From NCBI GenBank assembly GCA_014763765.1, contig JACXUT010000009.1, positions 1 to 37,982 of the forward strand: 37,982 bases of DNA. Direction: 5' to 3'. Each line of letters begins with the position of its first letter. The stretch's first letter is position 1. A model generated the notes under the pieces. The model searched no databases. It was not told where the DNA came from and saw only the letters and a program-made list of their open reading frames with translations. The stretch is from Micrococcales bacterium (GTDB lineage: Bacteria > Actinomycetota > Actinomycetes > Actinomycetales > Cellulomonadaceae). The translations under genes and the position numbers were made by a program. This document shows, piece by piece, positions 16,170 to 23,549 of this stretch.

Positions 16170-16187
16170 GATGAAGGTCTGCTGAAG
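16170..16187 (+). promoter_or_regulatory. Direct-repeat operator, site c
   Basis: GATGAAGGTCTGCTGAAG differs from sites a and b only in the centre and keeps the two TGAAG half-sites 11 bp apart. It fills the gap between the 3' end of ccdA and the 5' end of the methyltransferase-like gene (both minus strand). No convincing -10 box at the expected distance was found for the minus-strand gene, so the function here is less clear than at the other sites. Confidence 0.5.
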
Positions 16188-16203
16188 GTTCGGGCGCCCC
16201 TCG

Positions 16204-17025
16204 TCACACGACGGGCTGAAAGATCAGGATCAGGCCCTGGAGGCTCTGCGCCCACCGGCCCCACAGGCCGGTGACCAGGGCGATCCCGATCAGCACCAGC
16301 ATGGTTCCTCCCACGACGGAGATGGCGCGGCGTCGACGGCGCACGAGGTCGAGCAGGCGGCTGCTGCGCTGGAGCCCGAGAGCGAGGAGCACGAACGGCA
16401 GGCCCAGCCCGAGGGCGTAGGCGGCGGACAGCACGGCGCCCCGGGCGGGTGACCCGCCGTCGAGGGACAGGGCCATCACGGCGGCGAGCGTGGGGCCGAT
16501 GCACGGGGTCCAGCCGAGCCCAAACGTCACGCCGAGCACGGGGGCGCCCCACAGCGTCGCCGGCGGGCGGCGGTGCACCCGGACCTCGCGCTGCAGGAAG
16601 GGCACGCCGCCGAGGAACGCGACGCCCATGACGATCACGACCACGCCGAGCGCCCGGGTGATCGGGTCCTGCCAGCGCAGCAGCGCCCCGCCGAGCGACC
16701 CCGCGAGGGCACCGAGCGCGACGAACACCAGGGCGAACCCGAGCACGAACAGCGCGACACCGAGAGTGAGCCGGCCGCGCCCGGGGGCAGCCGGGGCCGG
16801 TGTGCGCCCTGCGACCGCGCGTGCCGGCTGCACGGTCTGCGCGGTCAGCCCGCTGAGGAATCCGAGGTAGCCGGGGACGAGCGGCAGGACGCAGGGTGAG
16901 GCGAACGACACCGCGCCGGCGACCAGCGAGACGAGCAGGGCGAGCAGCAGGGGGCCGGAGAACGCGGTGGTCGCGAACGCGGACCCGACGTCGGCTGCGG
17001 CCGCGAGGGTAGCGGGGGCCGTCAC
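16204..17025 (-). CDS. ccdA: CcdA-type transmembrane thiol-disulfide transporter
   Basis: 273 residues. GTG 17025 overlaps the ATPase stop (GTGA); the longer open frame upstream is only the shadow of the ATPase gene. CcdA proteins carry reducing electrons from cytoplasmic thioredoxin across the membrane to exported thioredoxin-like proteins used in cytochrome c assembly. About six membrane segments are visible. The two redox Cys are in the hallmark sites SFASPCVLPLVPGYLGF (first segment) and GLGWTPCIGPTLAA (fourth segment). A basic Pro-rich loop (AGRTPAPAAPGRGR) links two halves, as in actinobacterial forms. Plausible local clients are the TlpA-like lipoprotein and the CcsB pathway. It is the distal gene of the cmtR-ATPase transcript. 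Confidence 0.93.
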   Translation of the reverse strand: MTAPATLAAAADVGSAFATTAFSGPLLLALLVSLVAGAVSFASPCVLPLVPGYLGFLSGLTAQTVQPARAVAGRTPAPAAPGRGRLTLGVALFVLGFALVFVALGALAGSLGGALLRWQDPITRALGVVVIVMGVAFLGGVPFLQREVRVHRRPPATLWGAPVLGVTFGLGWTPCIGPTLAAVMALSLDGGSPARGAVLSAAYALGLGLPFVLLALGLQRSSRLLDLVRRRRRAISVVGGTMLVLIGIALVTGLWGRWAQSLQGLILIFQPVV

Positions 17026-19064
17026 GCGGGCGCCGGGGTGGGTGCCGGTGCGGCGAGTGCGCGGTCGGCGCCGGTGCGCGGTCCCGGGGTGGTGACGTGG
17101 GCGGCTCGGATGCCGTTGAGGATGACCACGACCTCGGCGACCTCGTGCACGAGGACGACGCCTGCCAGGCCCAGCGTGCCGGTCAGGGCCAAGGGGAACA
17201 GCGCGACGATGATGAGCAGCGCGAGGCCGATGTTGCCGGTCATGATGCGTCGCCCGCGTCGGGCGTGGGTGATGGCGCGGGGCAGCAGCCGCAGGTCGTT
17301 GCCGGTGAACGCGACGTCGGCGGACTCGACCGCGGCGGCGGTGCCGGTGGCGCCCATCGCGATGCCGACGTCCGCGGCGGCAAGCGCGGGGGCGTCGTTC
17401 ACGCCGTCGCCGACCATGGCGGTGCCGGGACCCAGTTCGAGGACCGCGGTAGCCTTGTCCTCGGGTCGCTGCTCGGCGCGCACGTTCTGGATGCCTGCGG
17501 CTGCGGCGAGGGCGTGCGCGGTGCGGCTGTTGTCGCCGGTGAGCATGGTGGTCCGCAGTCCGGCGGCGTGCAGCGCGGCGACGGCCTCGGCGGCCTCCGG
17601 GCGCAGCTCGTCGCGGATCCCGATCACGCCGACTGTGCGTGCGTCGGCGCGCACGACGACGGTGGTCATGCCGGCGGTCTCCATGGCGTCCAGGGCACCG
17701 GTGAGGGACCCCGCGTCGAGCCAGCGGGTGGAGCCGACCTCCACGCGCACACCACCGACCGTCCCGGTGATCCCGCGCCCGGGCTCCTCGACGACGTCCT
17801 CGGCCGTCCCTGCGCCGGGAGACGCGGTGAGCAGGGCGCGGGCCAGCGGGTGCGCGCTGCGTGCCTCGACGGCGGCCGCCCAGGCCAGCACCTGCTCGGG
17901 GGTGGTGCCCTCGATGGTCCGGGTGTCCACCACCTCGGGCCGGTTCACGGTCAGGGTGCCGGTCTTGTCCAGAGCGACCGTGCGCAGGGCACCCAGCTGC
18001 TCGAACGCCTCGCCGGACTTGATCGCGACGCCGAACCTGCTCGCCGATCCGATCGCGGAGATCACCGTGACGGGCACGGCGATCGCCAGCGCGCACGGGG
18101 AGGCGGCCACGAGCACGACGAGCGCGCGGTCGATCCAGACCGACGGGTCGCCCAGCAGCGAACCGAGCACAGCAACACCGGCGGCGACCACCAGGACCGC
18201 GGGGACCAGGGGCTTGGCGATGCGGTCAGCCAGCCGCGCCCGCTCGCCCTTGCGGGCGTGCGCCTCCTCGACGAGCCGCACGATGGTCGTGAGCGAGTTG
18301 TCCCGGCCGTCGGCGGTCGCCTCGAGCTCGAGCGCGCCGGTGCCGTTGACCGCGCCGGCCGGGACGGCGTCGCCAGGCCCGACCTCGACGGGGATGGACT
18401 CACCGGTGACTGCCGAGGTGTCCACCGCGCTGCGCCCGGTCACGACCACGGCGTCGGTCGCGACCCGCTCGCCCGGGCGCACCACCAGCACATCGAGCTC
18501 GCGGACGTCCTGGGCAGGCACGACGACCTCGCTGGCCAGGCGGGAGAGGCGGGCGGTCTGCGGCATGAGCGTCAGCAGCGCCCGCAGGCCGTGCTTGGCG
18601 CGGTCCATGGCCCGGTCCTCGAGGGCCTCGGCGATGGAGAAGAGGAACGCGAGTGCCGCGGCCTCGGCGACGTGCCCCAGGACCACGGCGCCGGTAGCCG
18701 CGATGGTCATCAGCAGGCCGACCCCGAGCCGCCGGCGTCGGAGTCGACGCAGGGCACCGGGCACGAACGTCCAGGCCCCGGCGGCCAGCCCGAGCGCGAA
18801 CGCCACGGTGCTGGCCACCTGCCCGGCGCCCGACCAGTCGAGGGCGTATCCGGTGAGCAGCAGCACGCCGGAGGCAGCGGGCAGCCGCAGCGCGGGGTCG
18901 CGCCACCAGGCGACGAACGGGTCCTCGTCCGCGTCGAGGGGTGGGGCGTCGTGGTCGCAGCAGTCGTCCGGCTCGGGGCGCGGGGGCGTGCTGCTCGCGG
19001 GGCGCACGCCGATGGACAGGGTCGGTCGCGGCGCGTCCTCCGGGCCGCAGCACTCCCGGCTCAT
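17022..19064 (-). CDS. P1B-type soft/transition-metal exporting ATPase with SPC motif
   Basis: 680 residues; ATG 19064 overlaps the regulator's stop (ATGA). This is an inner-membrane P-type ATPase that would pump metal out. The N-terminus has no full metal-binding domain but carries Cys/His clusters (MSRECCGP and DDCCDHDAP). Catalytic parts are complete: TGES actuator loop (VTGESIPVEV), DKTGTL phosphorylation site near residue 366, an HPLA nucleotide-site motif (SAHPLARAL), TGDN and GDGVNDAPAL. The membrane metal site reads ASPCALAIAVP near residue 320, SPC instead of the CPC usual in Cd/Zn/Pb or Cu pumps. SPC is typical of the P1B-4 group (Co, Zn, Cd, Fe). The last segments contain HEVAEVVVILNGIR. 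Regulation by the adjacent CmtR-like sensor favours Cd/Pb as inducers. The gene is followed by ccdA with a GTGA overlap. Confidence 0.93.
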   Translation of the reverse strand: MSRECCGPEDAPRPTLSIGVRPASSTPPRPEPDDCCDHDAPPLDADEDPFVAWWRDPALRLPAASGVLLLTGYALDWSGAGQVASTVAFALGLAAGAWTFVPGALRRLRRRRLGVGLLMTIAATGAVVLGHVAEAAALAFLFSIAEALEDRAMDRAKHGLRALLTLMPQTARLSRLASEVVVPAQDVRELDVLVVRPGERVATDAVVVTGRSAVDTSAVTGESIPVEVGPGDAVPAGAVNGTGALELEATADGRDNSLTTIVRLVEEAHARKGERARLADRIAKPLVPAVLVVAAGVAVLGSLLGDPSVWIDRALVVLVAASPCALAIAVPVTVISAIGSASRFGVAIKSGEAFEQLGALRTVALDKTGTLTVNRPEVVDTRTIEGTTPEQVLAWAAAVEARSAHPLARALLTASPGAGTAEDVVEEPGRGITGTVGGVRVEVGSTRWLDAGSLTGALDAMETAGMTTVVVRADARTVGVIGIRDELRPEAAEAVAALHAAGLRTTMLTGDNSRTAHALAAAAGIQNVRAEQRPEDKATAVLELGPGTAMVGDGVNDAPALAAADVGIAMGATGTAAAVESADVAFTGNDLRLLPRAITHARRGRRIMTGNIGLALLIIVALFPLALTGTLGLAGVVLVHEVAEVVVILNGIRAAHVTTPGPRTGADRALAAPAPTPAPA

Positions 19065-19465
19065 ACGCGCACCTCGATCCGGTCGTCGCCGATTACCCGC
19101 GCGGCCGGCCCGGGGTCGCAGTCCGCGCAGCATCCCGGGACGTCGCACGTGTCGTTCGCGCACGGCGTGCCGTCGTCGACGGCGAGGACCACCTCGACGA
19201 GGGCGGTCAGCGCGTGCGCGAGGTGCGCGTCGGCGATCGCGTACCGCGTGCGGCGCCCCTCGGTCTCGGCGAGCACGAGCCCGCAACCCCGGAGGCACGC
19301 GAGGTGGTTCGAGACGTTCGAGCGTGTCATCCCCAGGACGTCCGCGAGCTCGGCGGGGTAGGCCGGGCCGTCGGTGAGAGCGGCCAGGATCCGCGCGCGG
19401 CTGAGGTCGGCCATGGCCCGGCCCAGGCGGGTGAAGACGTCGACGCGCGAGGAACTGGTCAGCAT
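19061..19465 (-). CDS. cmtR: CmtR-like Cd(II)/Pb(II)-sensing repressor (ArsR family)
   Basis: 134 residues from ATG 19465. The winged-helix fold and recognition helix (MTRSNVSNHLACLRGCGLV) closely resemble mycobacterial CmtR. The Cd/Pb ligands of CmtR (C57, C61 and C102) occur here at the same residue numbers: C57 and C61 in ACLRGC, C102 in GTPCAND. Four more Cys follow in the tail (DTCDVPGCCADC), which is longer than the classic protein and could strengthen or widen metal binding. In the absence of metal such repressors block their own promoter; metal releases DNA. The gene heads a transcript with the P1B ATPase and ccdA. Its promoter appears leaderless and overlaps a palindrome. Confidence 0.92.
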   Translation of the reverse strand: MLTSSSRVDVFTRLGRAMADLSRARILAALTDGPAYPAELADVLGMTRSNVSNHLACLRGCGLVLAETEGRRTRYAIADAHLAHALTALVEVVLAVDDGTPCANDTCDVPGCCADCDPGPAARVIGDDRIEVRV

Positions 19466-19492
19466 GGGCTGAACAGTACAGCCCTCGCTGTA
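19466..19492 (-). promoter_or_regulatory. Leaderless promoter and operator of cmtR
   Basis: Reading leftwards, TACTGT (19478-19473) is a -10 box seven bases before the ATG, the geometry of a leaderless actinobacterial promoter. It is overlapped by the perfect palindrome tacagc-cctc-gctgta (19477-19492), a suitable ArsR-family operator. Repressor on the palindrome would cover the -10 to -35 region. Confidence 0.7.
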
Positions 19493-19521
19493 TCGACGAG
19501 AAGGGCGATCCGGCGGTCGGC

Positions 19522-20157
19522 TCACGGCACGAGGGTCGACCAGTACGACCAGAACCGCTGGACCGCGAGCAGGGCGATCGCGAGGTACCAGACGGTGAGG
19601 ATGGTCGAGCGGTAGTCCACCGCGACGGCGAGCGCCGACCGGGCGGGTCGCGGCAGGGACAGCTGCCAGCGCTGGAGGTTGCGCAGCGTGACCGACAAGA
19701 ACAGCGGGATCATGACGGCCCACACGACCAGGCAGTACGGGCACAGGGCACCGATCCGGTAGAGGCTCTCGAACGCCAGCCAGTGCACGAAGACCACGCC
19801 GAAGGTCACGCCGGCCTGCAGGCCGAGCCAGAACCACTCCCCGAGGCGGGCGCCGCTGAGCATGCTCGCACCCGCGGTCAGGACCACGGTGAAGCCCACG
19901 ACGCCGATCAGCGGGTTCGGGAACCCGAACACCGACGCCTGGTCCGACGCCATCACCGAGGTGCAGGACAGGATCGGGTTCAGCGTGCAGCTCGGGACGT
20001 GGGTGGGGTCCTCGAGGATCGCGAACCGCTCGAGGAGCAGGGCGACCGCCGCGGCGAGCCCGATGGCGGCCAGTGCGGTCACCGCGATCGCGCGCCGCCG
20101 TTCGGCCGCACGGGGCTCGAACAGCACGGTGCCGGGCGTCGTGGCGACCGCGGTCAC
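19522..20157 (-). CDS. Vitamin K epoxide reductase family protein (VKOR)
   Basis: 211 residues; GTG 20157 overlaps the dsbA-like stop (GTGA). VKOR homologues re-oxidise DsbA-like proteins in actinobacteria, passing electrons to menaquinone, and replace DsbB. Four to five membrane segments are visible. The loop Cys pair is C57 and C65 (PSCTLNPILSC) and the quinone-proximal CxxC is C139-P-Y-C142 (ALCPYCLVVW). All four Cys needed for electron relay are present. The tight overlap with the upstream thioredoxin-fold oxidase gives a complete DsbA-VKOR oxidative unit. The last 55 residues add one further membrane segment (ILTVWYLAIALLAVQRFW). The cmtR promoter follows after 30 bp. Confidence 0.93.
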   Translation of the reverse strand: MTAVATTPGTVLFEPRAAERRRAIAVTALAAIGLAAAVALLLERFAILEDPTHVPSCTLNPILSCTSVMASDQASVFGFPNPLIGVVGFTVVLTAGASMLSGARLGEWFWLGLQAGVTFGVVFVHWLAFESLYRIGALCPYCLVVWAVMIPLFLSVTLRNLQRWQLSLPRPARSALAVAVDYRSTILTVWYLAIALLAVQRFWSYWSTLVP

Positions 20158-20861
20158 GCGCTGCCCGACGCGTCGAGGGCGCGGTCCAGGGCGTCGGTCA
20201 GGTCCTGGACGCTGCTGAGCTCGAGGCGCTCACCGTCGAGGAAGAACGTCGGGGTGCCCTGCACGCCGAGCGCCTGCCCGTCGTCGAGATCCTGCTGGAC
20301 CCGCTCCTGGGTCGAGGGGTCTGCGATCGCGTCGTCGTAGGCGGCCAGGTCGAGACCGAGGTCCTCGGCGAACGAGCGGAACAGTTCCGCCTGCGAGGTC
20401 TGCTGCTCGCCCCACTCGGCCTGGGTCTCGAACATCCGGTGGTACATGTCCTCGACCTGGCCCTGCTGCGCGGCGGCCTCGACGGCCAGCGCCGCGTTCA
20501 TCGCGTTGGCGTGGCTCGCGATCGGGAAGTAGCGGATGACGTAGTTGATCTGCCCGGCGTACTGCTCGCGGATCTGCTCCACGACGGGGTAGAAGGCGCC
20601 GCACGCCTCGCACTCGAAGTCCATGAACTCGACCAGCGTCGGTGCGTCCGGCCCCGCCTCGTCCAGCACGTGCGAGTCGGTGCGGGTCGCGGGCAGCGCG
20701 CCGTCCTGCTGCTCCGGCGCCAGCCCGCGCGGCCCGGTGGCGAGCGCGTAGACCAGCACGACGGTGATCGCGACCACCACCAGAGCGCCCGCGATCAGCG
20801 CGCTGCGCATGCGCGGGCTCAGCGGTGTCGGGGCGTTCGCGGCGGCGGCGTCGGTCCTCAT
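20154..20861 (-). CDS. DsbA-like membrane-anchored thiol oxidase
   Basis: 235 residues from ATG 20861. A single N-terminal membrane anchor (about residues 20-42) is followed by a DsbA/thioredoxin-fold domain. The active site is C84-E-A-C87 in FMDFECEACGAFYPVV, with the FxDFxCxxC context of the bacterial DsbA/DSBA-like oxidoreductases. The cis-Pro loop is GVQGTPTFFLDG, and a helical insert spans about residues 110-170. It should oxidise exported proteins outside the membrane and be recycled by the VKOR encoded next to it. Upstream, a shared region with the arsR gene carries site g and a TAGCGT -10 box, so the DsbA-VKOR pair may belong to the direct-repeat regulon. Confidence 0.93.
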   Translation of the reverse strand: MRTDAAAANAPTPLSPRMRSALIAGALVVVAITVVLVYALATGPRGLAPEQQDGALPATRTDSHVLDEAGPDAPTLVEFMDFECEACGAFYPVVEQIREQYAGQINYVIRYFPIASHANAMNAALAVEAAAQQGQVEDMYHRMFETQAEWGEQQTSQAELFRSFAEDLGLDLAAYDDAIADPSTQERVQQDLDDGQALGVQGTPTFFLDGERLELSSVQDLTDALDRALDASGSA

Positions 20862-20869
20862 GGCATCGC

Positions 20870-20968
20870 ACGCTAGGCGAGCCCGTGGTGCCCATCCGCC
20901 GACGGAGATTGAGATTCGATGAAGACTCCCGATGGTCCTGGTCGGAGACTGCCCCTAGCCCGTAACAT
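20870..20968. promoter_or_regulatory. Divergent promoter region with operator site g
   Basis: The 18-bp element GATTGAGATTCGATGAAG (20907-20924) lies between dsbA-like (minus) and arsR (plus). Rightwards, TAACAT (20963-20968) is 38 nt away and six bases before the GTG of arsR, a leaderless arrangement. Leftwards, TAGCGT (20875-20870) is 31 nt away and serves dsbA. These distances match those of other copies of the element in each orientation. Confidence 0.55.
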
Positions 20969-20974
20969 CGCCAC

Positions 20975-21355
20975 GTGACGATGACATCCCCAGTGGTCGA
21001 TAATGAGAACGACGCCCGTTCCGCGGACGACGCCGCGCTCACGGCCCCGACCGCCGCGCTGTTCCGGGCGCTGGGCGAGCCGGCGCGGCTGACGATGCTG
21101 CGGCACCTGTTCACGGGGGAGCACTCGGTGCGCGAGCTCACCGACCACCTCGGCCTCGCTCAGTCCACTGTGAGCGTGCACCTGGCGTGCTTGCGGGACT
21201 GCGGGCTGGTGACGGTGCGGCAGCGGGGGCGGTCCTCGATCTACGCGATCGCCGACCCCGGCCGGCTGGCGACGCTGGTCGGCGCGGCGGAGGACCTGCT
21301 GCACGGCGGGTCGAGCCCGGACGCGTGCGCGCACCTGACGGGGGGCGAGCGGTGA
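20975..21355 (+). CDS. ArsR-family metal-sensing repressor upstream of CDF exporter
   Basis: 126 residues; GTG 20975 is placed six bases after a TAACAT -10 box (leaderless). Winged-helix fold: ALFRALGEPARLTMLRHL, SVRELTDHLGL, recognition helix QSTVSVHLACLRDCGLV and wing RQRGRSSIYAIA. C72 and C76 (ACLRDC) match the CmtR/CadC-type metal-site pair in the recognition helix, and a third Cys occurs near the C-terminus (C118, PDACAH), the same arrangement as CmtR. It overlaps the CDF gene (GTGA), so it most likely represses that exporter until Cd, Pb or Zn is bound. The N-terminal 20 residues are acidic and variable. Confidence 0.9.
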   Translation: MTMTSPVVDNENDARSADDAALTAPTAALFRALGEPARLTMLRHLFTGEHSVRELTDHLGLAQSTVSVHLACLRDCGLVTVRQRGRSSIYAIADPGRLATLVGAAEDLLHGGSSPDACAHLTGGER

Positions 21356-22281
21356 GCCACGGCCACGACCACGCGCCCGCGGGGGCGGGCGCCCCGGCCG
21401 ACCACCGGCGTCGGCTCGCGATCGCCTTCGGGCTGACCTCGACCGTGCTGGTCGCCCAGGCCGTGGGCGCGGTGCTCACGGGCAGCCTCGCGCTGCTCGT
21501 GGACACCGCGCACATGCTGACCGACGCCGCGGGGCTGGCGATGGCGCTGGTCGCCGCGCATCTGGCGCTGAAGCCCGCGACCTCGCGGCGGACCTGGGGC
21601 TACCGCCGCGCGGAGGTGCTGGGCGCCCTGGCGCAGTCCGCGGTGCTGCTGGCCGTCGGCGGCTACGTGCTGGTCGAGGGCGTCCGGCGGCTGTTCGCGC
21701 CGCCGGAGGTGCCCTCGACCGAGCTGATCGTGTTCGGCGTCATCGGCCTGGTCGCGAACGTGGCGGCGATCGCGGTGCTGGCGGGCGGCCGGAAGGCGAA
21801 CTTCAACCTGCGCGCGGCGTTCCTCGAGGTCCTGAACGACGCGCTCGGCTCGGTCGGTGTGATCGTCGCGGCGATCGTGATCGCGACCACGGGCTGGTAC
21901 CAGGCCGACGCCGTCGCGGGCCTGCTCATCGGGGCGCTGATCGTCCCCCGGGCGTTCAAGCTGCTGCGGGAGACGAGCGCGGTGCTGCTGGAGTCCACCC
22001 CGGCGGGGCTCGACCTGGACGCGGTGCGGGAGCATCTGCTCGGCGTCGAGCACGTGCGCGCGGTGCACGACCTGCACGCGACGCTCGTCGCGACCGGCCT
22101 GCCGGTCGTCACCGCGCACATCACGGTCGACGATGAGTGCTTCTCCGACGGGCACACGGCCCGCATCCTCGACCAGCTGCAGTCCTGCCTTGCCACGCAC
22201 TTCCCGATCTCCGTCGAGCACTCGACGTTCCAGATCGAGCCCGCGTCGCACCGCACGCACGAGCACCTGGGGCACGCGTGA
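21352..22281 (+). CDS. Cation diffusion facilitator (CzcD/ZitB-like metal exporter)
   Basis: 309 residues; GTG 21352 overlaps the repressor stop. CDF proteins exchange cytoplasmic Zn, Cd or Co for protons. Six membrane segments are visible, after a short His-rich start (MSHGHDHAPA). The transport site in the second segment is the usual DTAHMLTDA (H54, D58). In the fifth segment the usual HxxxD is ExxxD: LEVLNDALGSVG, E159 and D163. A Glu here may change metal preference. The C-terminal domain (about residues 215-300) has the dimerising alpha-beta fold with VHDLHATLVATGLPVVTAHI and an EHSTFQIE strand, plus a His-rich end (HRTHEHLGH). The ICMT-like gene follows with another GTGA overlap. Confidence 0.93.
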   Translation: MSHGHDHAPAGAGAPADHRRRLAIAFGLTSTVLVAQAVGAVLTGSLALLVDTAHMLTDAAGLAMALVAAHLALKPATSRRTWGYRRAEVLGALAQSAVLLAVGGYVLVEGVRRLFAPPEVPSTELIVFGVIGLVANVAAIAVLAGGRKANFNLRAAFLEVLNDALGSVGVIVAAIVIATTGWYQADAVAGLLIGALIVPRAFKLLRETSAVLLESTPAGLDLDAVREHLLGVEHVRAVHDLHATLVATGLPVVTAHITVDDECFSDGHTARILDQLQSCLATHFPISVEHSTFQIEPASHRTHEHLGHA

Positions 22282-22784
22282 GCCTCCGGACCGCGCCTGC
22301 ACTCCCGCCGGTGGCCGTCGCCACGGCCGCCGGCGCGCTCCAGCTCGCGGTCTCCCGGCGCACGAGGCCCACGCCCGGCTCGCTCGCCGCGGCCGCGCTC
22401 CCCGCCGCCGCGGCGGCCTGCCTGCTCGGCGACGCCCTGGTCCGGTTCCGGCGCGCCCGCACGACCGTCGACCCCACCGCCCCGGCGGCGGCCAGCGTCC
22501 TGGTGGTCTCCGGCGCCAACCGGGTCAGCCGGAACCCCATGTACCTGGGCATGGCCGCCGCGCTGCTCGCGCACGCCGTTGCTTGCCGGTCCGCCGTCGC
22601 GCTGGTACCGGTCGCCGGGTTCGTCGGGGTGCTGACCACCGGGCAGATCGCCGCCGAGGAGATGGCGCTCGACGCGCGGTTCGGCGAGCAGTACGCGCGG
22701 TACCGCGCCGAGGTGCCGCGCTGGGCGGACCTGCGCTCGGTACGAGCGCTCGTCGCGGCTGCCCGCGCGGTGAAGTTCCGATGA
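22278..22784 (+). CDS. Isoprenylcysteine/phospholipid methyltransferase-family membrane protein
   Basis: 168 residues; GTG 22278 overlaps the CDF stop (GTGA). The family is recognised from the signature SGANRVSRNPMYLGMAAALLAHA in the middle and EEMALDARFGEQYARYRAEVPRW near the end, which form the SAM- and lipid-facing site of ICMT/PEMT-like enzymes. Three to four membrane segments are visible. Bacterial members, often found beside metal-resistance genes, have mostly unknown substrates (lipids or isoprenoids). The gene's TGA stop is part of the second half-site of operator site f, so the coding end and the operator overlap. Confidence 0.85.
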   Translation: MSLRTAPALPPVAVATAAGALQLAVSRRTRPTPGSLAAAALPAAAAACLLGDALVRFRRARTTVDPTAPAAASVLVVSGANRVSRNPMYLGMAAALLAHAVACRSAVALVPVAGFVGVLTTGQIAAEEMALDARFGEQYARYRAEVPRWADLRSVRALVAAARAVKFR

Positions 22785-22786
22785 AG
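22769..22786 (+). promoter_or_regulatory. Direct-repeat operator, site f, before the two-component genes
   Basis: GGTGAAGTTCCGATGAAG keeps both TGAAG half-sites at the 11-bp period and sits 61 bp before the response-regulator start, overlapping the preceding stop codon. No -10 box is seen at 38-39 nt; the sequence GACGGT appears 50 nt away, one 11-bp period further, but it overlaps the region expected for ribosome binding. Autoregulation of the two-component system is the natural reading. Confidence 0.5.
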
Positions 22787-22847
22787 GCCGAGGTGGATCG
22801 CTGCCGCCTTGGCACGGATCGGGAACCGGCGCGTGCGACGGTGGACC

Positions 22848-23549
22848 ATGCCCACTGAGACGGACCGCGTGCGCGTCCTGGTCGTCGAGGACGAGAGCGT
22901 GCTCGCCGCCGTCATTGGCGACTACCTGCGCGCCGACGGGTACGACGTGGCCGTGGTCGGCGACGGGGCCCGCGCGCTGGAGGCGGCCCGGTCGATCGCC
23001 CCGCACGTCGTCGTCCTCGACCTCGGGCTGCCCACGGTCGACGGCATCGAGGTCTGCCGGCAGCTGCGGGAGTTCTCCGACGCCTACGTCGTGATGCTCA
23101 CCGCCCGCGCCGATGAGACCGAGGTGCTGCAGGGGCTGCGCTCAGGGGCGGACGACTACATGACCAAGCCGTTCCGGCCGCGTGAGCTCCTCGCGCGGGT
23201 CCGCACGCTGCTGCGTCGCGCCCGCACCCCCGGGCCGCTCGCCCCACCCACCCGCGAGGTGGGCGCCCTGGTGGTGGACCTGCGCAGCCGCGAGGTGACG
23301 CTGGCGGGGGCCCTGATCGATCTGACGCCGACCGAGTTCGACCTGCTGGCGTGCCTGCTCGACAACGCCGGGACCGCCATGACCCGGCGGGCGCTGATCG
23401 AGGCGCTGCGCGGGGAGAACTGGTTCGGCGACGAGAGCCTGATCGACGTGCACGTGCTGCACCTGCGCCGCAAGCTCGGCGACGACGCCGCCACCCAGCG
23501 GTTCGTGCGGACCGTGCGCGGCATCGGCTACCAGCTGGGCGACGGATGA
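22848..23549 (+). CDS. OmpR-family response regulator
   Basis: 233 residues from ATG 22848. The receiver domain (residues about 8-120) has acidic residues E14-D15, phospho-acceptor D58 in VVVLDLGLPTVDG, T/S in VVMLTAR and Lys in YMTKPFRP. The winged-helix output domain follows (about 135-232): LIDLTPTEFDLLACLLDN, the recognition-helix region ESLIDVHVLHLRRKLGDD, and the C-terminal wing FVRTVRGIGYQLGDG. OmpR-type regulators bind tandem half-sites about 10-11 bp apart. This matches the seven TGAAG repeats in this window, one of which lies just upstream of this gene. It is coupled to the kinase gene by an ATGA overlap. Confidence 0.96.
   Translation: MPTETDRVRVLVVEDESVLAAVIGDYLRADGYDVAVVGDGARALEAARSIAPHVVVLDLGLPTVDGIEVCRQLREFSDAYVVMLTARADETEVLQGLRSGADDYMTKPFRPRELLARVRTLLRRARTPGPLAPPTREVGALVVDLRSREVTLAGALIDLTPTEFDLLACLLDNAGTAMTRRALIEALRGENWFGDESLIDVHVLHLRRKLGDDAATQRFVRTVRGIGYQLGDG

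Noticed and set aside
17026-18096. Long N-terminal extension of CcdA
   Set aside because: The upstream part of this open frame lies over the ATPase in another frame and is Arg/His-rich without structure; GTG 17025 with a GTGA overlap gives a CcdA of normal length.
17038-19377. Two open frames above 750 residues on the plus strand
   Set aside because: Both are antisense to the P1B ATPase, whose motifs are complete on the minus strand; their composition (Ser/Ala/Thr/Arg-rich or Gly/Asp/Gln/Arg-rich) is that of shadow frames.
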